Below are positions 27,185-37,076 of a stretch of 64,000 nucleotides of DNA, one piece after another (positions within the stretch are counted from its first letter, which is position 1; each line of letters starts with the position of its first letter). The translations under genes and the position numbers were made by a program. Source of the stretch: Elusimicrobiota bacterium (GTDB lineage Bacteria > Elusimicrobiota > Elusimicrobia > UBA1565). Below the pieces are notes generated by a model that was not told the DNA's origin, made no database searches, and saw nothing but the letters and a program-made list of their open reading frames with translations. The stretch spans positions 186,001 through 250,000 of the forward strand of contig JBAZVI010000004.1 of NCBI GenBank assembly GCA_041660925.1, read 5' to 3'.

Positions 27185-27901
27185 CTACCCCTTAAGATAA
27201 AACTGCAGGGTCGTCCCGCCGACTTCGATGATATCTCCGTCCTTGAGGGGGACCTGGCCGGAGACGCTCTGGCCGTTGACCGAGGGATAGCCGTCCTTGA
27301 CGGCCACGAGCACGTAGCCCTCGGGCTTGCGGTGTATGGAGGCGGCGACCTCGGGGGCGGAGCCGAAGAGGCCCCCGCCCTTGATGGGGATCTGGACCCG
27401 GTCGGACTTCCCGATGTAGGTGGACATCCCCTTGAGCTCGTACTCGGCCTCTCCGACGGCCCCCTTGAGCACGCGCAGGGCGCCGAGGCGGCCCGACGGG
27501 ACCGCTCCGCCCTCGGCGGTCGCTTTGGCCATGTCCTCCTGCGCCTTAGGCGAGAGCACGACCGTCGAGTCCGGCGCGGCCGCCTCGGCCGCGGGAGGCG
27601 CATCCGCGGCGGCGCGCTCGTCGACGAAGACGAGCGCGTGCTTGGCGACGCCGACGACGTCCTTGTCGTGCAGCCCGGCCTTCATGACGCGCTTCTCGTT
27701 GACGAAGGTGCCGTTGGTGGAGTCCAGGTCCTCGACGTAGAAGGTGTCCCCGACGAGGAGGATGCGGCAGTGGTGGCCGCTGACCGCGGGGTTGTCGATG
27801 ACGACGTCGTTGTCGGCCTTGCGCCCGACGGTGATCGTCGTCTTATCGACCGCGATCTCCTTGATCACGGCCGCGTTGAACTTCAGAAGGAGTTTCGGCA
27901 T
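27185..27901 (-). CDS. Protein with two FHA (phosphothreonine-binding) domains
   Basis: 238 residues. The first FHA domain (about 1-95) has the expected GRKADNDVVIDNPAVSGHHC and LDSTNGTFVNEKRV motifs (Gly-Arg, Ser-x-x-His, Asn-Gly). The second (about 140-238) is degenerate: it keeps YIGKSDRVQIPIKG and PSVNGQSVSG but not the full binding set. The linker has PDSTVVLSP, a possible phospho-threonine site. It is the third gene after a Ser/Thr kinase and a PP2C phosphatase, 9 nt from the latter, and is a likely substrate or adaptor of that kinase. Confidence 0.92.
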   Translation of the reverse strand: MPKLLLKFNAAVIKEIAVDKTTITVGRKADNDVVIDNPAVSGHHCRILLVGDTFYVEDLDSTNGTFVNEKRVMKAGLHDKDVVGVAKHALVFVDERAAADAPPAAEAAAPDSTVVLSPKAQEDMAKATAEGGAVPSGRLGALRVLKGAVGEAEYELKGMSTYIGKSDRVQIPIKGGGLFGSAPEVAASIHRKPEGYVLVAVKDGYPSVNGQSVSGQVPLKDGDIIEVGGTTLQFYLKG

Positions 27902-27910
27902 CCGTGCCTC

Positions 27911-28701
27911 TCAGACTCCGAAGATCCGGCTCAGCCAGCCCCGCAGACCCCGCGGATGCTCCGGCACCCGCGCGACGACCGCGGTGACGTTGTCCACCCC
28001 GCCGGCGGCGCGGGCGGCCTCGATGAGCCGGCCGACGGCCTCCTCCGCGCAGGAGGAGGACGCGAGCGTCTCGGAGATCTCCGACTCGGGGACCATCTTG
28101 GTCAGCCCGTCGGAGCAGATGAGGAGCGAGTCCCCCTCGAGCAGCGGATGCTCGGAGAGGTCCACCTCGACGTCGGGCTCCGTGCCCACGGCCCGCGTCA
28201 GGATGTTCTGGATCGGGGACTTGTCGGCCTGCTCGCGCGTGATGAGCCCGCGGCGGACCTGGTCCTGGACCAGCGAGTGGTCCTCGGTGAGCTGCTGGAG
28301 CGACCCGCCCCGGCGAAGATAGAGGCGGCTGTCGCCGACGTGGGCGACCGCGAGCGAGCGCTCGTCGAGGAGCACGGCGACCACCGTGGTCCCCATCCCC
28401 TGGTCCTTCGGGAACGCGCGGGCCTTCTCGAAGATCATCGTGTTGGCGGTCTTGAGCAGGAACTCGAGCCGGCGCTCCCGCGCCGAGCGGTCGGGGTCGC
28501 CGCCCTCGGGGAGGACGTTCTTGCCCGCGAATTCGACGATGGTGTCGACCGCGGTGCGGCTGGCCACCTCGCCGGAGTTGTGCCCGCCCATGCCGTCGCA
28601 GACCACGAGCAGGCCGAGTCCCGGCTCGACGGCGAAGCAGTCCTCGTTGCGCTCGCGCACGCAGCCGGGGTCGGTGGCGCCGGCGAGGTCGAGGCGGGGC
28701 T

Positions 28702-28705
<4 letters not shown>
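27911..28705 (-). CDS. PP2C-type serine/threonine protein phosphatase
   Basis: 264 residues with the full PP2C metal-site set: VRERNEDCF, VVCDGMGGHNSGE, VAHVGDSRLYLRR, ICSDGLTKMV and the final GGVDNVTAVV. It should dephosphorylate Ser/Thr residues using two Mn/Mg ions in the cytoplasm. The ATG overlaps the stop of the kinase gene (ATGA), so kinase and phosphatase are made together, as in other bacterial Stp/Pkn pairs. It probably opposes that kinase and acts on the FHA protein. Confidence 0.95.
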
Positions 28706-32274
<3,569 letters not shown>

Positions 32275-32385
32275 CCGTCCGTCCGGGACCCGAAGAGTTT
32301 AACGGAACCCCCCGTTTGTGTCAATGGCGATTTTACTCCTTATATAGTTTTGCCGCTCCCCCCCTGATTTTGTAGGCTTGGGCCC

Positions 32386-32751
32386 ATGCGAAACCTCTGC
32401 CTGGTCCTGCTCCTGACGGCTCTCCCCGCCGCGGCCGCCGCGGCCCCGGCCGCTCCCGCGCAGGAGGAGGTCCGCCCGGCCGCCCTTCCCGAGCGCATCC
32501 TGGAGGGCTCCTACCGCGCGAAGGTCTCCGGCATCCTCTGCGAGGGCTGCAAGCGGGCGATCCTGCGCGAACTGCGGGTCATCAAGGAGCTCTCCGACGC
32601 CTCCTTCGACCTCGACGACCCGGTGCTGCGCTTCACGGTGGCGAAAGGGAAGGTCCTGAAGACGCGCCGCATCGAGCGCGCCCTGCGCAAAGCGAGCGAG
32701 GTCATCGACCTCGACACCCGCTTCGTCATCACCTCTTTTCAGGAGGAGTGA
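32386..32751 (+). CDS. Secreted HMA-like small protein with CxxC motif
   Basis: 121 residues. A signal peptide (MRNLCLVLLLTALPAAAAAA) is followed by a ferredoxin-like domain. GILCEGCKRAILREL has the position and spacing of the GMTCxxC metal loop of heavy-metal-associated domains such as MerP, though the Met is changed. Beta-alpha-beta-beta-alpha-beta spacing fits. It may be a periplasmic metal chaperone or a degenerate relative. No metal-resistance genes are adjacent. It ends near a terminator shared with the converging zinc-ribbon gene. Confidence 0.68.
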   Translation: MRNLCLVLLLTALPAAAAAAPAAPAQEEVRPAALPERILEGSYRAKVSGILCEGCKRAILRELRVIKELSDASFDLDDPVLRFTVAKGKVLKTRRIERALRKASEVIDLDTRFVITSFQEE

Positions 32752-32810
32752 TTCCTTAACTCCCCTTCCTACTCCGACACCCTCCCTCGAGAGGGAGGGG
32801 AGCGCCACAA

Positions 32811-32843
32811 AAGAAGAGGCCCGCGATAAGCGGGCCTCTTCTT
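32811..32843. terminator. Bidirectional hairpin terminator
   Basis: A perfect 14-bp stem (AAGAAGAGGCCCGC with its complement, 5-nt loop GATAA). The minus-strand exit reads TCTTCTTTTG, a good T tract; the plus-strand exit is CTTCTTCATG. It separates the HMA-like gene from the zinc-ribbon gene. Confidence 0.8.
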
Positions 32844-32897
32844 CATGTTCTCCCCCCTCCTTCGCCTCCCCTTGAAGGGGGAGGAGGGGCGGATCCC

Positions 32898-33218
32898 CTA
32901 TCGGGACGCGTACGCCGAGGGCTCTCCGTCGTCGAAGTCGACCGTGATCGTCAAGGTCTTGCAGCAGACCTGGCATTCCTGAGTGAGCGTGATGCCTTCC
33001 TCCGACGGGATGACCTTCACCTCGAAGTTCTCGTCGCAGTAGGGGCACTGGAGCTCGACCCACTTCGGCTCCGCGCGCGGCGTGGCTTCCTCGACGCGGA
33101 ACTCGTCGGGGTTGAAGGGCTTGGACTCCTCCTCGGCCTCGGCGACGGGAGCGCCCTTCTTCGCGGGAACGCTCTTCGGCTTGGACTTTGCGGCGGGCTT
33201 CTTCGTGGTCTTCTTCAT
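32898..33218 (-). CDS. CPXCG-type cysteine-rich zinc-ribbon protein with basic N-terminus
   Basis: 106 residues starting MKKTTKKPAAKSKPKSVPAK, a lysine/proline-rich stretch of about 45 residues. The C-terminal half is a zinc ribbon: LQCPYCDENFEVKV and then CQVCCKTLTITVDFDDGEP, a close match to the small CPXCG family. The basic N-terminus is an addition to that usually tiny family and may bind nucleic acid. An upstream in-frame ATG (33263) is less likely. Function is unknown. Confidence 0.75.
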   Translation of the reverse strand: MKKTTKKPAAKSKPKSVPAKKGAPVAEAEEESKPFNPDEFRVEEATPRAEPKWVELQCPYCDENFEVKVIPSEEGITLTQECQVCCKTLTITVDFDDGEPSAYASR

Positions 33219-33483
33219 TTCGGTCACCGTTGAATATATAGACTTTGGTTCCGCGTTCGTCAAGACCTACGCCGCCGCACTCAGCCCGCCCCGACTGATA
33301 GTCGGTGCCGGGGAGTGCGGTCCCCTCGCTCCGGAGAGGAAGAGCTCTTCCGACGTGTCCTCGCTCGGCGGCTCGCCAAGGTAGGGGAGGGGCCGGCGGC
33401 CCCTCCCCTGCGGGTCGGGCCGCTCGGGTGGGGTCCCGGTGGAGGGCTCTGCCCTCCCCCGTTTCGTCGGCGCCCTCGGCCAG

Positions 33484-33509
33484 CTCGACCGAGGTTCCGC
33501 TCGGTCGAG
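33484..33509. repeat. Perfect 10-bp hairpin in a gene-free gap
   Basis: CTCGACCGAG, loop GTTCCG, CTCGGTCGAG. It lies in the 33219-33594 gap, which otherwise holds GC-rich sequence, a GGAAGAGCTCTTCC palindrome near 33338, and no gene that I can support. No T tract follows. Confidence 0.5.
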
Positions 33510-33579
33510 GGCCACGAGGGCTGAACCCCCACCCGCAGAGGAGCGCGGCGCCCATTCCCGAGGCGCCGCAGCTTCAAAC

Positions 33580-33588
33580 TGCTAGAAT
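33580..33588 (+). promoter_or_regulatory. Extended -10 promoter of tRNA-Val
   Basis: TGCTAGAAT ends 6 nt before the first base of the mature tRNA, so the transcript would begin almost at the tRNA 5' end. No good -35 is seen. Confidence 0.55.
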
Positions 33589-33594
33589 CCGAAC

Positions 33595-33666
33595 GGGCCG
33601 TTAGCTCAGCGGTAGAGCGCCTGCCTTACACGCAGGATGTCGCAGGTTCGAATCCTGCACGGCCCA
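33595..33666 (+). tRNA. tRNA-Val (anticodon UAC)
   Basis: The acceptor stem GGGCCGT pairs with ACGGCCC. The D arm has AGCTCAGCGGTAGAGC. The anticodon stem CCTGC/GCAGG encloses loop CTTACAC with anticodon TAC. The T arm is GCAGGTTCGAATCCTGC. The discriminator is A. The genome reads ACCC after the acceptor stem, so the 3' CCA is not encoded. Confidence 0.95.
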
Positions 33667-33898
33667 CCCTTCGCAGCCGGCGCCATCCCGGCCCGATTGA
33701 TAATCGGGCCCGGGGGCGCCGGTTCCCTCGGCGCACAGAGGTATCAACATTAGCGTGGGTGCGCCTCGGCTGCTCGCCACAGGAGGGGGGCCTCCCCCCT
33801 CCTATGGCGCGTCCGCACGCGTACAGTCGGTCGTGCGGCGCTGTAACCTCCCCCGAAGCGGAGCGGCGACGATGTCGCCGCTCCAAATAATTTTCCTC

Positions 33899-33927
33899 TT
33901 GCGAAAAGGGAGACGAGAGTCTACACT
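33899..33927 (+). promoter_or_regulatory. Promoter of the small acidic-tail protein, probably leaderless
   Basis: TTGCGA at 33899-33904 and TACACT at 33922-33927 are 17 bp apart. The ATG at 33934 begins 7 nt after the -10 box, so the predicted transcription start is the A of the ATG. Confidence 0.5.
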
Positions 33928-33933
33928 TGCGGT

Positions 33934-34122
33934 ATGGCTGGAAAGAAGAAGGCGGCCGCTCCGTCGAGCAAACGGGCCAAGCAGCCCGAGAAGAAGTCCG
34001 CGGCGACGAACGCCGACCCCGAGTGGGACCATCTCGAGGAACGCTTCAGCACGCTCAGCACGGACTTCAACCAGCTCGCCGAGATGATGGACCGCGACAA
34101 GGAAGAGGAGCCGGAGCGCTAG
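33934..34122 (+). CDS. Small charged protein of unknown function
   Basis: 62 residues: a Lys/Ala-rich N-terminus (MAGKKKAAAPSSKRAKQPEK), then a likely amphipathic helix (WDHLEERFSTLSTDFNQLAE), then an acidic-basic tail. No ribosome-binding site is visible; a promoter positioned for a leaderless mRNA precedes it, which supports it being a real gene. It lies between the two tRNA genes. I do not recognise a family. Confidence 0.6.
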   Translation: MAGKKKAAAPSSKRAKQPEKKSAATNADPEWDHLEERFSTLSTDFNQLAEMMDRDKEEEPER

Positions 34123-34163
34123 GGGCGCGCTCGTCCCCTTCCGGGACTGACCGGAAGGGGATG

Positions 34164-34172
34164 TGCTATAAT
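34164..34172 (+). promoter_or_regulatory. Extended -10 promoter of tRNA-Asp
   Basis: TGCTATAAT, 14 nt before the tRNA 5' end. It is identical to the box before the CorA-like gene at 12464. Confidence 0.6.
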
Positions 34173-34186
34173 CACGACTCGTCGTA

Positions 34187-34265
34187 GGGGTCGTGGTGTA
34201 GCCTGGCCTAACACGCTGCCCTGTCAAGGCAGAGACCGCGGGTTCAAATCCCGTCGACCCCGCCA
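34187..34265 (+). tRNA. tRNA-Asp (anticodon GUC), 3' end used as island attachment site
   Basis: The acceptor stem GGGGTCG pairs with CGACCCC, followed by discriminator G and encoded CCA (34263-34265). The anticodon stem CTGCC/GGCAG encloses CTGTCAA, anticodon GTC. The T arm is GCGGGTTCAAATCCCGT. The last 14 bases recur exactly at 46456-46469, marking the far end of an integrated island; the tRNA gene itself is restored intact. Confidence 0.95.
34252..34265 (+). repeat. attL: tRNA-Asp 3' terminal repeat
   Basis: CGTCGACCCCGCCA, the last 14 bases of tRNA-Asp including CCA, is repeated exactly at 46456-46469 in the same orientation. Confidence 0.75.
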
Positions 34266-34281
34266 GTTTTCTGGCGATAAC

Positions 34282-34332
34282 CCGGCGCAATTTCTCTAGG
34301 AATAACAAGGGAAATTGCGCCGGTGTTTTTTT
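34282..34332 (+). terminator. Rho-independent terminator after tRNA-Asp
   Basis: Stem CCGGCGCAATTTC / GAAATTGCGCCGG (13 bp, 16-nt loop), followed by TGTTTTTTT. It lies just inside the island and ends the tRNA transcript. Confidence 0.85.
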
Positions 34333-34473
34333 GTAACGGACTGCACATCACGGCGGGATTCGAACTTCTCGACGGAGAGCGATTCTAATTTCCTCGTCGA
34401 GAACGCTGACCGCGTTCGGAACAACCAGCGATTCGCACACCCACCGCGCCAGCTACTCGACCTTGGTCTTGAA

Positions 34474-34749
34474 TTAGGATTTCGCCCCCGCCGTCTTAGG
34501 GGACGACGAGATTCGAAATTTGCGCCGCTTGCGCGACTCCCGTTCGGCGTGGCCTAAAATCTGCATCAGCTCCCGAAGCCGCGACACCACGTCGTCGGCC
34601 CCATCGACGATCTCGACCTCGCATTCATCGGGGCCGGTTTGCCACATGACTCTTTCGCCGTTGGTGATGCGGCGAAACTTAACGGGGATTGACAGGGTGA
34701 TTCTCAGAGCCTTCCGTGGATTCGATTGTCGCTCCGATTCCGCGGGCAT
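34474..34749 (-). CDS. Hypothetical island protein
   Basis: 91 residues from MPAESERQSNPRKALRITLS. The middle reads RITNGERVMWQTGPDECEVE, ending in a basic tail (AERESRKRRKFRISSSPKTA). No family is recognised. It is divergent from the HEAT-like gene with about 100 bp between. Its GC is lower than the flanking chromosome. It could be spurious, but length, start and position in a gene-sized gap favour a real gene. Confidence 0.45.
   Translation of the reverse strand: MPAESERQSNPRKALRITLSIPVKFRRITNGERVMWQTGPDECEVEIVDGADDVVSRLRELMQILGHAERESRKRRKFRISSSPKTAGAKS
34501..34521 (+). repeat. 21-bp imperfect direct repeat, copy 1
   Basis: GGACGACGAGATTCGAAATTT matches 37040-37060 (AGACGACGGGATTCTAAATTT) at 18 of 21 bases, same orientation. 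The pair flanks the HEAT-like gene region. Both resemble a reversed tRNA T-arm (CGACGGGATTTGAAC). Confidence 0.5.
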
Positions 34750-34851
34750 CGTTTGTCCTCTTGTCAACAAGTACAGGGACACGATAGCTTTGCCCGCCTG
34801 CATGAGCAAGGCCCACTAGCGCAACTCGCGCAGGGCGGATACAATGGGGGC

Positions 34852-36549
34852 ATGATGTCTGCTCGTTTCTTAACCCCAATCGTGGTCGCGGGCCTAGGGG
34901 GGCTATTGGGGAGTGTGGGGCTGGTTTCAATAGCGCGCATCTCGCAGGCCGTAGAACCCGAGGCGCTCAAAACCTCAAGTTCTCAGAACAGTCCGATGAT
35001 CCAAGAACTGGGGCTGAGAACACCGGAAGCTCGGAAAAGCGCATTGGTGAAGTATATCGATGTGCTCACAGGAGCGGACATTGAACATGACGGCATCGAA
35101 GATCTGGACCGTGCTCAGACGTTTGTCTATCTTAATTGGATACTGGGAGATTCACCGGCAAGCGAAATCACCGAATATCGGAAGATGGTTGCACATTCTT
35201 TTCTAGCATTCCTGAGGCAACACGACGATGCGAAAGTCCGGGATATGGTGGCGCGTTACATGCGAGGCAACAATCCTGCTGAGGCCGCATCATATAAGAG
35301 CAGCTTAGTGCGACACCTCGGGGAATGCATGGAGCCAAACGATGCATTGCGAGAGGAAGCCCTCACCGTGCTTGCCAAAATGGCCAAATCAGACAAGGAT
35401 GACATTGTCCGAACTGCAGCCCGGGAGGCGATGACTCGACTTGGAGCCGAGGAGTCTCCGACTCCGACCGCCCAAGCAAGAGAATCAATGGAGACTACAC
35501 GAGCGTCGGCCTTGCCGTTGTCTGACCTCCTGAAAATGGCAGCAGCGAAGAGCCCCGATGACGAACGAGAAAAAGCTTATCTCATGTTCGATGAGAGCTC
35601 CATCTCAGACGATAACGATGTGAAAGCACTCTATGAAGGCATAGCAGCCATACCGAGTATGCGCGATGACAAACATAGCGAACGGCGAATGCGAATTATT
35701 CGGCACCTCGCAGCGCAACTGACGAAATGCCAGAGGCCGGAACAACATGCAATCCTGAAGGAATTGCTGGAAAGGGAAGATCGGGACATCCCGAAGGGAT
35801 ATCTCGGACCGTGGGGGGTCAAATCGGAAGAGGAACTTAGCAGGGAGTCGGTTCGCTACGAGCGGCTGAGCGCAATCATGAACGCGGTCGGCCATGGGAA
35901 GAACGAGCTTGCATTACCGACTTTGCGAAAAATGCGAGGAAAGGGCGGCCAAGCTCAAAAGATGGCAGAAACGGCTATTGGTCGAATCGGCAAAGACGAT
36001 GACCTAGATGCCTTCATCCGGGAAATCAAATCCGATCCGAATTCAAACATTGACCTAATTGAATTTGGACGAAAGTCTTTCGACAGAATCCTGCGAGAGA
36101 TTGACGATTCCTCCGTACCTGCTGCGGAGAAGCGTCGAATTGCAGCGCGACTTCCTAGCGCTGTGAGAAAAGAAGATCTTCCAACGATAACGAAACTGCT
36201 CAAGAATGAAAACCCAGATATCGTAGACATTGTCACGGGAATAGTTGGCCGAAGCGTAACAGCGGACGATGACGTGATAATCAGAGACATGCTGAAAAGC
36301 CCTCAAAGGATGATTAGGGGGCCTGCCCTGCTAGCCATTGATCGCCTTTGGGACAAGAAGTATCTGCCCGATGTTTTGACCACGCTAAAAAAGGGCGCTA
36401 CTCCCTGGGAAAGATCCTGTGCCGCAAGAATCCTTGGCTCGCACAAAGTCGTTGAATCCGAGCAGGCGCTTCAAGACGCGGCAAGAAATGACCCCACGGA
36501 GAGCGTCAGGGAGTCGGCTTCATTTGCTTATCAGTCTCTAACGAAATGA
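34852..36549 (+). CDS. Membrane-anchored HEAT-like repeat protein
   Basis: 565 residues. A single N-terminal hydrophobic segment (FLTPIVVAGLGGLLGSVGLV) would anchor or export it. The rest is alpha-helical with HEAT-like repeats, for example DAKVRDMVARYMRGN, DDIVRTAAREAMTRLGAEES and ESVRESASFAYQSLTK at the end. No catalytic motif is seen. TACAAT ends 6 nt before the ATG, again fitting a leaderless mRNA; a GGGGG precedes the start. It is AT-richer than the chromosome and is cargo of the tRNA-proximal part of the island. A binding or scaffold role is all that can be inferred. Confidence 0.75.
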   Translation: MMSARFLTPIVVAGLGGLLGSVGLVSIARISQAVEPEALKTSSSQNSPMIQELGLRTPEARKSALVKYIDVLTGADIEHDGIEDLDRAQTFVYLNWILGDSPASEITEYRKMVAHSFLAFLRQHDDAKVRDMVARYMRGNNPAEAASYKSSLVRHLGECMEPNDALREEALTVLAKMAKSDKDDIVRTAAREAMTRLGAEESPTPTAQARESMETTRASALPLSDLLKMAAAKSPDDEREKAYLMFDESSISDDNDVKALYEGIAAIPSMRDDKHSERRMRIIRHLAAQLTKCQRPEQHAILKELLEREDRDIPKGYLGPWGVKSEEELSRESVRYERLSAIMNAVGHGKNELALPTLRKMRGKGGQAQKMAETAIGRIGKDDDLDAFIREIKSDPNSNIDLIEFGRKSFDRILREIDDSSVPAAEKRRIAARLPSAVRKEDLPTITKLLKNENPDIVDIVTGIVGRSVTADDDVIIRDMLKSPQRMIRGPALLAIDRLWDKKYLPDVLTTLKKGATPWERSCAARILGSHKVVESEQALQDAARNDPTESVRESASFAYQSLTK

Positions 36550-36575
36550 CCTGACCCCGGAAATCCGGCCAGTGT

Positions 36576-37004
36576 TCAGAGAATCCCCGTGCGTGAAGGC
36601 CCCTCCCCGACCTGACTCCGTCTCTTACGTAGCCAGTACATCCTCGCCCTCACATTTGCCCCCACGTCTTTCCCCCGACACGCCGCACTGGCCCTTCGCT
36701 TGACCTCGCGCACGAGCCCCTTCATTGTCCGGCCGCCCTCCAGCAGCAGGGCATCAATGATCGGGGCCAGCGGCCGCTTGCGATCCTCCAGGGTCGACCG
36801 AGTAGACTCCTTGTAAGGGGCCGGCCGGAGCTCAAGGCTGGACGGCCTCTCTTTCAACGGCTTGAGCGGATAGGTCGCTGGGACGAAGAATCGGTTATCC
36901 GTTTGGAGGCTTTGCAGCACCCTGCTCTCCCCTTCCCGCCCCAGGAGACGAACAGGTAGTCCAGTAGCCGTAATATAATCCTGGCCAGCCTTTGACTTTT
37001 TCAT
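36576..37004 (-). CDS. Hypothetical protein with basic C-terminal domain
   Basis: 142 residues starting MKKSKAGQDYITATGLPVRL. The C-terminal half (IIDALLLEGGRTMKGLVREV then ARMYWLRKRRSQVG) is strongly basic and helical, which suggests nucleic-acid binding, but I do not recognise the family. It converges on the HEAT-like gene with 26 nt between stops and lies just downstream of the serine recombinase on the same strand. Confidence 0.55.
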   Translation of the reverse strand: MKKSKAGQDYITATGLPVRLLGREGESRVLQSLQTDNRFFVPATYPLKPLKERPSSLELRPAPYKESTRSTLEDRKRPLAPIIDALLLEGGRTMKGLVREVKRRASAACRGKDVGANVRARMYWLRKRRSQVGEGPSRTGIL

Positions 37005-37039
37005 GCCCTATCCTTTACGATGAGTCCCATCGTCCTCTA

Positions 37040-37060
37040 AGACGACGGGATTCTAAATTT
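37040..37060 (+). repeat. 21-bp imperfect direct repeat, copy 2
   Basis: This is the second copy of the repeat at 34501-34521, lying between the basic hypothetical gene and the recombinase 3' end. A related inverted pair (TTTGAATCCCGT at 37309-37320 and ACGGGATTTCAAA near 37336) lies inside the recombinase 3' region. Confidence 0.5.
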
Positions 37061-37076
37061 TCACACATGAACTACC

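Noticed and set aside
33219..33594. CRISPR-like or multi-copy array in the GC-rich gap before tRNA-Val.
   Set aside because: Only isolated palindromes are seen; there is no regular repeat-spacer pattern anywhere in the window.
34282..34332. Possible attenuator or riboswitch after tRNA-Asp.
   Set aside because: It is a plain stem with a T7 tract directly downstream of a tRNA; a terminator explains it fully.
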